Below, piece after piece: positions 1-5,185 of a stretch of 5,963 nt of DNA (its first letter is position 1; each line of letters begins with the position of its first letter). Source of the stretch: Maricaulis sp. (GTDB lineage: Bacteria > Pseudomonadota > Alphaproteobacteria > Caulobacterales > Maricaulaceae); NCBI GenBank assembly GCA_002694345.1, contig NZLV01000152.1, positions 1 to 5,963 of the forward strand, read 5' to 3'. The notes under the pieces were generated by a model. The model was not told the DNA's origin. It saw only the letters and a list, made by a program, of their open reading frames with translations, and ran no database searches. The translations under genes and the position numbers were made by a program.

Positions 1-1149
1 ACCCGCATTGCGGCCCGCAATTCTGTCTTCCTCTTTGTCGGCCTGACCGCGGCTGTTGGTCTCGCCCTGATTGCCCTGGCGGTCTTCTTCGGCCGTCGCA
101 CCGCCCATGGTGTCCGCTCGATTGCCCAAGCGACGGAAACCCTGGCCAATGGCGACTACTCCCTGGATATCGAGGCGCTGGAACGTTCCGACGAACTCGG
201 CGCCGTGGTGCAGAGCCTGAAGCGGTTCCGCGACAATGGTCTCAAGGCGGAGCAGCTGGAAGCGGATACGCGCCGCCAGGCTGAAGAGAATGAGCGCCGC
301 GCGGCCAAGCTCAATGAACTGGCCCAGACCTTCGATGCCGATGTGATGGCGATGCTGGGTGAAGTGAATGAGGCCTGCGCCTCCATGTCGGCCATTGCCC
401 AGCAGCTGTCGCAGACCGCGACGGAAGGCTCCCAGCAGAGCGACATGATGGCGTCTGCGGCTGGCGAGGCCTCCGCGAATGTGGAATCCGTGGCGGCTGC
501 CGCGGAAGAGCTGACCGCCTCGATCGCGGAAGTGACCCAGCAGATCCAGGGCTCGTCCGACATGGCCAGCCAGGCTGATGAGCGGGCCAAGTCCGTCCAG
601 GCCGTGGTCGACAATCTGGGCGCGGCGGCCCAGGAGATCGGGCAGGTCGTCCAGCTGATCAATGATATTTCCGAGCAGACCAATTTGCTGGCCCTGAACG
701 CGACCATCGAGGCCGCCCGGGCCGGTGAGGCGGGCAAGGGCTTTGCCGTTGTGGCCTCGGAAGTGAAATCCCTGGCTGCCCAGACGGCCAAGGCGACGGA
801 TGATATCCGCGACCAGATCTCTGCCATCCAGGAAGCCGCGGCGACCTCGTCCTCCTCGATCGAGGATGTGACCCGCGCGGTCGGTGAAATCAGCCGGGCC
901 GCCTCCGCCATCGCCGCTGCCGCGGAAGAGCAGAGCGCGTCGACCCGCGAGATTTCCTCCTCGGTGGCCCATGCGGCGACGAGTGCCCGTTCGGTGTCCG
1001 ACAATGTCGGTTCCGTCTCGCGCTCGGCCCGTCAGACAGGTGAGGCCTCGCAAGAGGTCCTGGTGGCCGTGCAGACCGTGTCGGAACGCGCCGAACGGTT
1101 GAACACCACTGTCACCACCTTCCTCAGCGAAGTACGCGAAGCCGGCTGA
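1..1149 (+). CDS. Methyl-accepting chemotaxis protein, C-terminal part (5' end outside window)
   Basis: This is a chemoreceptor that relays a sensory signal to the CheA/CheW kinase complex at the inner membrane. The reading frame is open from the first base, so 382 residues are visible and the N-terminal sensor is missing. In order I see a hydrophobic membrane helix (visible residues about 7-30), a HAMP linker (about 31-83, with the RSDELG segment typical of HAMP helix 2), and a long Ala/Glu/Ser-rich coiled-coil signalling domain. The hairpin tip is diagnostic: SEQTNLLALNATIEAARAGE at residues 224-243, followed by GKGFAVVASEV. Glu/Gln pairs within AAAAEE segments on both arms are candidate methylation sites. 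There is no C-terminal CheR/CheB-binding pentapeptide; the protein ends in EVREAG. No che gene is visible nearby, so the ligand cannot be inferred. The family call is certain, the exact receptor type unknown. Confidence 0.96.
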   Translation, partial: TRIAARNSVFLFVGLTAAVGLALIALAVFFGRRTAHGVRSIAQATETLANGDYSLDIEALERSDELGAVVQSLKRFRDNGLKAEQLEADTRRQAEENERRAAKLNELAQTFDADVMAMLGEVNEACASMSAIAQQLSQTATEGSQQSDMMASAAGEASANVESVAAAAEELTASIAEVTQQIQGSSDMASQADERAKSVQAVVDNLGAAAQEIGQVVQLINDISEQTNLLALNATIEAARAGEAGKGFAVVASEVKSLAAQTAKATDDIRDQISAIQEAAATSSSSIEDVTRAVGEISRAASAIAAAAEEQSASTREISSSVAHAATSARSVSDNVGSVSRSARQTGEASQEVLVAVQTVSERAERLNTTVTTFLSEVREAG

Positions 1150-1183
1150 TCTCCCCCCTTCAAATCGCCGGCTCGTTTGCAAG

Positions 1184-1219
1184 GAAAGCCCGGATCCGTC
1201 CCCCTGGATCCGGGCTTTC
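1184..1219. terminator. Bidirectional hairpin terminator between convergent genes
   Basis: A perfect 14-bp inverted repeat (arms 1184-1197 and 1206-1219, core AAAGCCCGGATCC) has an 8-nt loop. It begins 35 bp after the chemoreceptor stop and ends 14 bp before the hydrolase stop. Each arm ends in a CTTTC run on its own strand, so the U-tract is short. Position, perfection and GC-rich core make it a good factor-independent terminator for both genes. Confidence 0.85.
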
Positions 1220-1232
1220 GCCTGTTCGGGGG

Positions 1233-2354
1233 CTAGCGTTCGCCGAGGGCGCGGGCGGGCAGGTAGATGATCCGGGCCGCCAGGTCGGACAGGGTGCCGA
1301 TGCCGCTGTCCTGCGCCTCGGCCTGCATGCCGATCAGGGCGGAGGCCAGCACACCGGTATTGGCCATCCGCATCAGGGTGGGGGAGCTGGCAAAGGCCGT
1401 GTGGCCCGAGAAGCCGCCATCGCGCAAATCCGTCAGATCGATCACGGTGGCACCCAGCTCGGTCAGCAGGTCCCGCTGGGCGCCGATGCCCAGGCGCCGG
1501 TGATCGCCGCCGCGCAATTGATCGGACAATTGCAGGGCGCGGTCGCGGGCTGACACGAAGACGATGAGATGTTCCGGCCGGGGCGAGATCGCCGCCAGCT
1601 GGGCCTGGAAGACGTCGATGTCGATGTCGGGCGAGGCCAGGATGACGGGGTCGATCCGCTCCAGTACATCCGTCCGGCCGGTCAGGGAAAGCTCGCGCAG
1701 CGCTTCCATCGTCACCAGCGACCCCATGGAATGAGCGATCAGATTGATGCGAACCGCCTGTCGGTCGGCGAGCAGGATGAGGGTCTCCACCAGGCCGTCG
1801 CGGGCGAATTGCGCACTGTCACGATCATAGAGATAGGCCGGGAACTGGCCGGCCGACGGCCAGGCATAGTGCACGAAGGCGGTCTGCAGACCGAAATCAT
1901 TGATGATCTGGGCGTTCAGGTAGAGCCCGTCGGAAAACGGCGTGTTGAAACCGTGCACGAAGAGGAAGACGTCGCGCTCGGGGAAGGGCAGGGCGATGAG
2001 CGTGTCGTCCAGCTCGCGGGCGAAATCGGCCTGGCTGTCATAGTCCTGCCAGCCGGTCAGGGCGAACTGGGTGTCCGGATCGGCGCGGCGGGCCGGATAG
2101 TGGATCTCGCCGGGCAGGCGATTGTGCGGCACCCAGACACCGGCGCGGGCAAAGCGCAGCTGGGGCGAACGCTCGACCCCGAAATGGTCGGCCGGATCTT
2201 CGGCGGGCTGGCGCGAAGACGCGATGAAGACGGTGTGCGCGGTGCCCGCGGCCTGTCCGGGATCCAGCACGGGCAGGCGGGCCGGCGAGGCGGCACATCC
2301 CGTGGCCAGGACCGCAAGGCCCAGGACGAGCGCGTGGAACAGATTGCGAGTCAC
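1233..2354 (-). CDS. Alpha/beta-hydrolase lipoprotein (DUF900/COG4782 type)
   Basis: This is a predicted serine hydrolase anchored in the cell envelope; its substrate is unknown. Starting at GTG 2354 gives 373 residues. An AAGGGG ribosome site lies 6 nt upstream. The protein opens directly with a lipoprotein signal peptide (TRNLFHALVLGLAVLATGC, modified Cys about residue 20). An earlier in-frame GTG at 2426 would lie inside the tRNA gene and bury the signal peptide, so I reject it. Fold landmarks are the oxyanion-loop motif HGFN (134-137), the nucleophile elbow AHSMG with Ser209 (Ala replaces the usual first Gly), a probable acid Asp271 in SARDRALQLS, and the catalytic His318 in SGHTAF. This order and the DUF900-like N-terminal segment (VFIASSR, then VWVPHNRLPGEI) fit COG4782 hydrolases. 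The lipobox has Ala at -3, which is permissive but not ideal. The gene stands alone, downstream of tRNA-Lys. Confidence 0.9.
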   Translation of the reverse strand: MTRNLFHALVLGLAVLATGCAASPARLPVLDPGQAAGTAHTVFIASSRQPAEDPADHFGVERSPQLRFARAGVWVPHNRLPGEIHYPARRADPDTQFALTGWQDYDSQADFARELDDTLIALPFPERDVFLFVHGFNTPFSDGLYLNAQIINDFGLQTAFVHYAWPSAGQFPAYLYDRDSAQFARDGLVETLILLADRQAVRINLIAHSMGSLVTMEALRELSLTGRTDVLERIDPVILASPDIDIDVFQAQLAAISPRPEHLIVFVSARDRALQLSDQLRGGDHRRLGIGAQRDLLTELGATVIDLTDLRDGGFSGHTAFASSPTLMRMANTGVLASALIGMQAEAQDSGIGTLSDLAARIIYLPARALGER

Positions 2355-2414
2355 GGCTTTCCCCTTCTGGCGCCGATCTTGGTCAGGCGGTGCGGTGTGT
2401 AAAGGGGGGAGTGT

Positions 2415-2490
<76 letters not shown>

Positions 2491-2506
2491 GCCGGAAAGA
2501 GCCGGG

Positions 2507-2534
2507 AAAATACGCATGGTTGCGACAAAATCAA
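2507..2534 (-). promoter_or_regulatory. Candidate sigma70 promoter for tRNA-Lys
   Basis: On the minus strand, TTGATT (2529-2534) and TATTTT (2507-2512) are separated by 16 bp. The -10 box ends 16 bp before the mature tRNA 5' end, which would give a leader of about 10 nt. This short AT-rich patch stands out in a GC-rich setting. An alternative -35, TTGTCT, lies a few bases upstream but pairs with a poorer -10. Confidence 0.5.
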
Positions 2535-2545
2535 GACAAAGTTTG

Positions 2546-2588
2546 CCCCGCCCTGCACATGCCTGTCATGCGAATGTGCGGGGCGGGG
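2546..2588 (-). terminator. Hairpin terminator of the YRDR-repeat gene
   Basis: Arms 2546-2560 and 2574-2588 form a 15-bp GC-rich stem (ATGTGC plus GGGCGGGG side) with one mismatch and a 13-nt loop. On the minus strand the stem begins 29 bp after the stop of the 2618-3082 gene and is followed by CAAACTTTGTCTT, a weak U-rich tail. It sits just upstream of the tRNA promoter and would insulate that unit. Confidence 0.65.
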
Positions 2589-2617
2589 TGTCCGGGGTCT
2601 GATGCGCAGGGGCGAGC

Positions 2618-3082
2618 CTACCAGCGCGGCCTTTGATGGCGGCCGACATAATAGACGAGGCGGCGCGAGCCCCGCTCGACATAATGGCGGCCATAACCGT
2701 CCCGGCAGATGCGCACGGAGACGACGGCCGGCCGGCCGCGGAAGCGGTCATGGCGCTGTTCGCGCCAGCAGCGCGGGGCGGCGTGGTGCGGCCGGTGCCA
2801 GGTGCGGTGGCGGTCGCGATCCCGATAGCCATGATCATGGCGGGAGCGGCGGTCGCGATAGCCGCGCGGGTCACGGTGACGGCGATCCCGATAATCCCGG
2901 TGGCGGTCGCGCCGGTCCCGGTAGTCACCGCGGTCGCGGCGCTGTTTGAACTGGGCCTTGTCGCTGGCCGCGTTCGCCAACCGTTCGGCGGGCGCTGTGC
3001 GGGCCGGGTCGGCCGAGGCGAGCGCGCCGGCGGACAGGCTGACGGCGAGGGCGCAGGCCAGGGTACTGATCCATCTGCTCAT
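2618..3082 (-). CDS. Secreted Arg/Asp/His-rich YRDR-repeat protein, function unknown
   Basis: This gene encodes a 154-residue exported protein of unknown function. The ATG at 3082 is chosen because a GGGAGG ribosome site lies 5 nt upstream and the protein then starts with a classic Sec signal peptide (MSRWISTLACALAVSLSAGA), probably cleaved after ALASA at residue 24. A linker (25-48) follows, then a highly charged tract (about 49-92) with four copies of YRDR starting at residues 54, 64, 75 and 86, a 10-11-residue repeat. A His-rich stretch (RTWHRPHH, 93-100) comes next. The C-terminal domain (about 101-154) contains Cys105 and Cys126, which could form a disulfide after export, and YV/VYY aromatic segments. 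Similar short basic signal-peptide proteins occur in Caulobacterales relatives, but I recognise no named family. The charge pattern could suit binding to metal or to a polyanion; that is a guess. Confidence 0.85.
   Translation of the reverse strand: MSRWISTLACALAVSLSAGALASADPARTAPAERLANAASDKAQFKQRRDRGDYRDRRDRHRDYRDRRHRDPRGYRDRRSRHDHGYRDRDRHRTWHRPHHAAPRCWREQRHDRFRGRPAVVSVRICRDGYGRHYVERGSRRLVYYVGRHQRPRW
2807..2938 (-). repeat. Degenerate tandem repeat encoding YRDR units
   Basis: This part of the secreted-protein gene consists of imperfect 30-33-bp units rich in GGTCGCG/CGGTAG/CGATAG elements on the plus strand. Each unit encodes Tyr-Arg-Asp-Arg followed by Arg/Asp/His residues. Because the repeat is simple and in frame, unit number may vary between strains through slippage or recombination without breaking the gene. 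Confidence 0.7.
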
Positions 3083-3087
3083 CTGAT

Positions 3088-3093
3088 CCTCCC
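3088..3093 (-). promoter_or_regulatory. Strong ribosome binding site that fixes the start at 3082
   Basis: GGGAGG on the minus strand lies 5 nt before the ATG. The longer upstream reading frame (ATG at 3154) has no comparable site and would place 24 unrelated residues ahead of the signal peptide. Confidence 0.85.
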
Positions 3094-3118
3094 TATCTGG
3101 CAGGCCTGCAGGGTGGCA

Positions 3119-3137
3119 TTTCGCGTGTGACGCGAAA
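3119..3137. promoter_or_regulatory. Perfect 8-3-8 inverted repeat, candidate operator
   Basis: TTTCGCGT (3119-3126), spacer GTG, and ACGCGAAA (3130-3137) form an exact dyad of 19 bp. It lies between the divergent secreted-protein and HPt genes, centred about 46 bp upstream of the former's start codon and 100 bp from the latter's. The size and symmetry suit a dimeric helix-turn-helix repressor. There is no U-tract and no gene ends here, so a terminator is unlikely. The regulator is unknown. Confidence 0.45.
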
Positions 3138-3188
3138 CTGAACACTCCATTCACCTCGTTGAACGATGCCGGTCCGGGACGGGGTGGT

Positions 3189-3205
3189 TTAAGGGCGATG
3201 TTAAG
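3189..3205 (+). promoter_or_regulatory. TTAAG direct repeat, CtrA-like element with off-consensus spacing
   Basis: Two TTAAG copies (3189-3193, 3201-3205) lie 12 bp apart just upstream of the HPt gene. The CtrA box of Caulobacter-type bacteria is TTAA-N7-TTAA; here the gap is 8 bases, so the match is imperfect. The second copy (TTAAGATT) could equally serve as part of a -10 element, giving a very short leader. Functional assignment is weak. Confidence 0.3.
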
Positions 3206-3227
3206 ATTGCCCCGCTAGCAAAAACCC

Positions 3228-3569
3228 ATGATGGCAGAGCCCCAACATAACGATGCCGCTCCCTTGTTCGATCGCGCCCATCTGGATCGCTACACGGGAG
3301 GTGATGACGCCCTGACGACGGAATTGCTCAACCTGATGTGCGAGCAAGCCCGGCGCTGTCTCGGCCTGATGGAAACGGCGCGGGACGACACGTCCTGGAG
3401 TGCGGCGACGCATACGCTCAAGGGCGCAGCGCGCGGGGTCGGGGCCTTTGCCCTGGCGGATCTGTGCGAGCAGGCCGAAGGCCAGTCCCAGGCGGGCTGG
3501 GAAGCGGCGCGTCTGAAGATCGAGCGCTGTTTTCGGGAGACCGAGACGGCCTTCGCCGGCCTGGTCTAG
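3228..3569 (+). CDS. Stand-alone histidine phosphotransfer (HPt) domain protein
   Basis: This is a 113-residue cytoplasmic phosphorelay protein consisting of a single HPt four-helix domain. Such proteins pass a phosphoryl group between response-regulator receiver domains through one histidine. The signature THTLKGAARGVGA starts at residue 61, making His62 the phosphorylated residue, with the conserved Lys65-Gly66 and the small residues that let helices pack around it. Preceding helices (LDRYTGGDDALTTELLNLMCEQARRCLGLM) and the following one (FALADLCEQAEGQ) match the family. Two adjacent ATGs (3228, 3231) are possible starts, and neither has a clear ribosome site. No histidine kinase or response regulator is visible, so the partners are probably encoded elsewhere. 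The sequence does not look like ChpT, which is larger and has a dimeric architecture. The stop codon overlaps that of the convergent chorismate mutase gene. Confidence 0.9.
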   Translation: MMAEPQHNDAAPLFDRAHLDRYTGGDDALTTELLNLMCEQARRCLGLMETARDDTSWSAATHTLKGAARGVGAFALADLCEQAEGQSQAGWEAARLKIERCFRETETAFAGLV

Positions 3570-3889
3570 TCGCGGGTCTTGTCCCAGACACTGAACTCGT
3601 AGGCGATCGAGCGTTCCACCAATTCCCGCCAGACCGGTTCGGCGATCTCGCGGCTCAGTCCGAGCTGGTCCGCTTCGGCGGTAACTTTCGACACGACATC
3701 CTCAATCCGCCAATTGTCGCGCACCTTGTCGCGGCTGACCTTGATGCGGGCCGCGGCTTCCATGTAGCGCGTGCGCCGGGCGATCAGGGCGACCAGCGCC
3801 CGGTCCAGGGCATCCACGCCCTCGCGAACCTCCGCCATGGTCTGGCAGTCTTCCGGGGCAGTGACGTCATCGATGCTTGGGGCGGACAT
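3566..3889 (-). CDS. Chorismate mutase, AroQ class, PchB-like
   Basis: This protein of 107 residues is a single AroQ-type helical domain that should convert chorismate to prephenate, the branch point to phenylalanine and tyrosine. The start at ATG 3889 begins the family-like region (PEDCQTMAEVREGVDALD); a longer frame to 3961 would cross the promoter. By recalled comparison with Pseudomonas PchB (offset +8), Arg22, Arg39 and Lys50 match its active-site Arg14, Arg31 and Lys42. Glu98 stands where PchB has Gln90. PchB itself is an isochorismate-pyruvate lyase with weak mutase activity. No isochorismate synthase or siderophore gene is nearby, so I favour chorismate mutase, but lyase activity cannot be excluded. 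Members usually act as intertwined dimers in the cytoplasm. The ribosome site is weak (CAGG, about 7 nt upstream). Confidence 0.88.
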   Translation of the reverse strand: MSAPSIDDVTAPEDCQTMAEVREGVDALDRALVALIARRTRYMEAAARIKVSRDKVRDNWRIEDVVSKVTAEADQLGLSREIAEPVWRELVERSIAYEFSVWDKTRD

Positions 3890-3917
3890 GCGCGAACCTG
3901 TCTGATTGATTTGCCTG

Positions 3918-3946
3918 TTTATAGGACCAGCTCCGGCCCGGCCCAA
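3918..3946 (-). promoter_or_regulatory. Sigma70-like promoter of the chorismate mutase gene
   Basis: On the minus strand, TTGGGC (3941-3946) and TATAAA (3918-3923) are separated by exactly 17 bp. The -10 box matches consensus at five of six positions, while the -35 box keeps only the TTG. Transcription would start near 3911, leaving a leader of about 20 nt before ATG 3889. No attenuator or leader peptide fits in so short a leader. Confidence 0.6.
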
Positions 3947-4044
3947 GCGTCCAGCTGTCACCGGATCGCAGGATTGTCATTATTTGCCACTCGCCCTCCT
4001 CGCGGCGGGCGTTATGGTGCGGAAAAGCCGAAAGGATTGCTCCG

Positions 4045-4668
4045 ATGACCTCTCCCGTCCGCATTTATGGTGACACGCGTTCCGGCAATTGCCTGAAGGT
4101 GAAATGGACGGCCGACCATCTGGCCATTCCCTATGAGTGGCATGATGTGGATGTGCTCAAGGGCGAGACGCGGACCGAGGATTTCCTGGCCATCAATCCG
4201 GCCGGGCAAGTGCCCTGTCTGGAACGGCCCGACGGGCGGATCCTGGCCCAGTCCAATGCCATCATCTTCCATCTGGCCCGCGACTCGAAACTGGTGCCGC
4301 AGGATGATTTCGACCAGGCCAAGATGCTGGAATGGATGTTCTGGGAGCAATACAGCCACGAGCCCTTCATCGCGGTCCGCCGGTTCCGCCGGGCCTTCCT
4401 CAATCTGGCCGATGACGAGATCAATCCGGACCTGATGGCGAAGGGACGCCGGGCGCTGGGGGTGATGGAGATGCGTCTTCTCTCCCGCGACTTCATTGTG
4501 GGGGACGGGCTGACGCTCGCCGATATCGCTCTTGTGGCCTATACGCGGGTCGCCGATGAGGGCGGGTTCGACCTGGATGAATTCCTCGGCGTCCGCGCCT
4601 GGATCGCCCGGGTGGAAAACGAGCTGGAGATCGATCCGGATGAGGGGCGGGTGAACCCGCTCGCCTAG
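4045..4668 (+). CDS. Glutathione S-transferase family protein
   Basis: This 207-residue cytoplasmic protein has the two-domain glutathione transferase layout and normal family length. The N-terminal thioredoxin-like domain (about 4-80) begins IYGDTRSGNCLKVKW, where Ser13 is the probable glutathione-activating residue (Cys16 is nearby). The cis-proline loop NPAGQVPCL holds Pro57, and QSNAI (Ser70) supplies the usual contact to the gamma-glutamyl group. The all-helical C-terminal domain (about 90-200) carries the conserved folding motif GDGLTLADIALVAY. An AAAGGA ribosome site ends 8 nt before the ATG. The gene is divergent from the chorismate mutase and ends 4 bp from the convergent DUF1131-like gene. 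Members of this family conjugate or reduce electrophiles and peroxides; the substrate here cannot be told, and no catabolic gene adjoins it. I could not find a clear promoter in 3890-4044 for this direction. Confidence 0.93.
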   Translation: MTSPVRIYGDTRSGNCLKVKWTADHLAIPYEWHDVDVLKGETRTEDFLAINPAGQVPCLERPDGRILAQSNAIIFHLARDSKLVPQDDFDQAKMLEWMFWEQYSHEPFIAVRRFRRAFLNLADDEINPDLMAKGRRALGVMEMRLLSRDFIVGDGLTLADIALVAYTRVADEGGFDLDEFLGVRAWIARVENELEIDPDEGRVNPLA

Positions 4669-4672
4669 GCGC

Positions 4673-5185
4673 TCAGCCCGATTTCCAGGCGACCCAGCTG
4701 ATTTCATAGAGCCGGCTGGCGTTCAGGGTCTTGATGTCCGGCAACATGCCGCCCGTGTCGGACAGTCCGGTGTCGAACCAGTAGACCGGCGCCATCAGGT
4801 TGCCCGGCTCGCGGGCGAAGACATGGCCCTCGCGGCCCGGGACATCCTGGGCGGCAAAGCAATCGTCCGGCTTGATCAGCGTCTCGCCCAGCAGGCTGTC
4901 GATCATCCAGGCATTGGGGATGCGGCCGGGTTCACGCACGCGCACGCCGGTCACGGTGGGCACGTCCGCATGGCCCAGGAAAATCAGGAGCGGACGACAG
5001 GTGAGCAGGCCGGTCGCCACGATCTGGCGAAAGGGCAGGCCATCAGGCGAGGGCGTTTCAGCGAGGTCGTAGCCGGGCAGGAGCGCGGACAGGGTATCCA
5101 CATCAAAGGGCGTGTCCGCGGTGATCGGGCCGAGCGCCTCGGCCGAGATTTCCCAGGGCTCCGGCAGGGGCAGGTCCTGGGTCAG
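4673..5185 (-). CDS. DUF1131-like protein, probable CTG start coupled to the VWA gene
   Basis: I recognise this only as resembling DUF1131 proteins of unknown function. From memory, the shared pattern is an opening ISAEALGPITADTPFD, a central IDSLLGETL followed by DDCFAAQDVPGREGHVF, an aromatic strand (APVYWFDT), GGMLPD, and a closing YEISWVAW. The frame is open back to a TGA at 5210-5212 but contains no ATG or TTG, and its only GTG (5101) would cut off the conserved opening. A CTG at 5183-5185 overlaps the upstream gene's TGA as CTGA and has AAGGA 9 nt upstream, giving about 170 residues. No signal peptide is visible, whereas DUF1131 members I recall are envelope proteins. If only the GTG at 5101 were used, the protein would be 142 residues. 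Family assignment is moderate; that it is a real gene is likely. Confidence 0.7.
   Translation of the reverse strand: MTQDLPLPEPWEISAEALGPITADTPFDVDTLSALLPGYDLAETPSPDGLPFRQIVATGLLTCRPLLIFLGHADVPTVTGVRVREPGRIPNAWMIDSLLGETLIKPDDCFAAQDVPGREGHVFAREPGNLMAPVYWFDTGLSDTGGMLPDIKTLNASRLYEISWVAWKSG

Noticed and set aside
156..1004. Long minus-strand open frame (282 codons) opposite the chemoreceptor
   Set aside because: It is Ser/Ala-rich without any domain, lies wholly antisense to the conserved signalling domain, and arises from GC-rich codon bias.
1569..2402. Plus-strand open frame (277 codons) opposite the hydrolase
   Set aside because: It has no recognisable motif or ribosome site, and the minus-strand frame has a full catalytic set and lipoprotein signal.
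3100..3109. 10-bp palindrome GCAGGCCTGC in the leader of the secreted-protein gene
   Set aside because: It is short, GC-rich and has no loop, so it could occur by chance; the 8-3-8 dyad nearby is the better operator candidate.
2633..3130. Hydrophobic Ala/Val/Ile-rich plus-strand frame that looks like a membrane protein
   Set aside because: It is the antisense image of the Arg/Asp repeats; reverse complements of those codons read as Ala, Val, Pro and Ile. The minus strand has a signal peptide and strong ribosome site.
3974..4018. Promoter for the glutathione transferase gene (TTGTCA at 3974, TATGGT at 4013)
   Set aside because: The spacing is about 33 bp, far from the usual 16-18 bp, and no other pair fits.
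4647..4660. Small inverted repeat GCGGGT/ACCCGC at the end of the transferase gene as terminator
   Set aside because: The stem is only about 5 bp with a 4-nt loop inside coding sequence and has no U-tract.
4012..4707. Minus-strand open frame of 231 codons across the transferase gene
   Set aside because: It is a His/Gly/Pro-rich shadow without family features; the plus strand holds an intact glutathione transferase.
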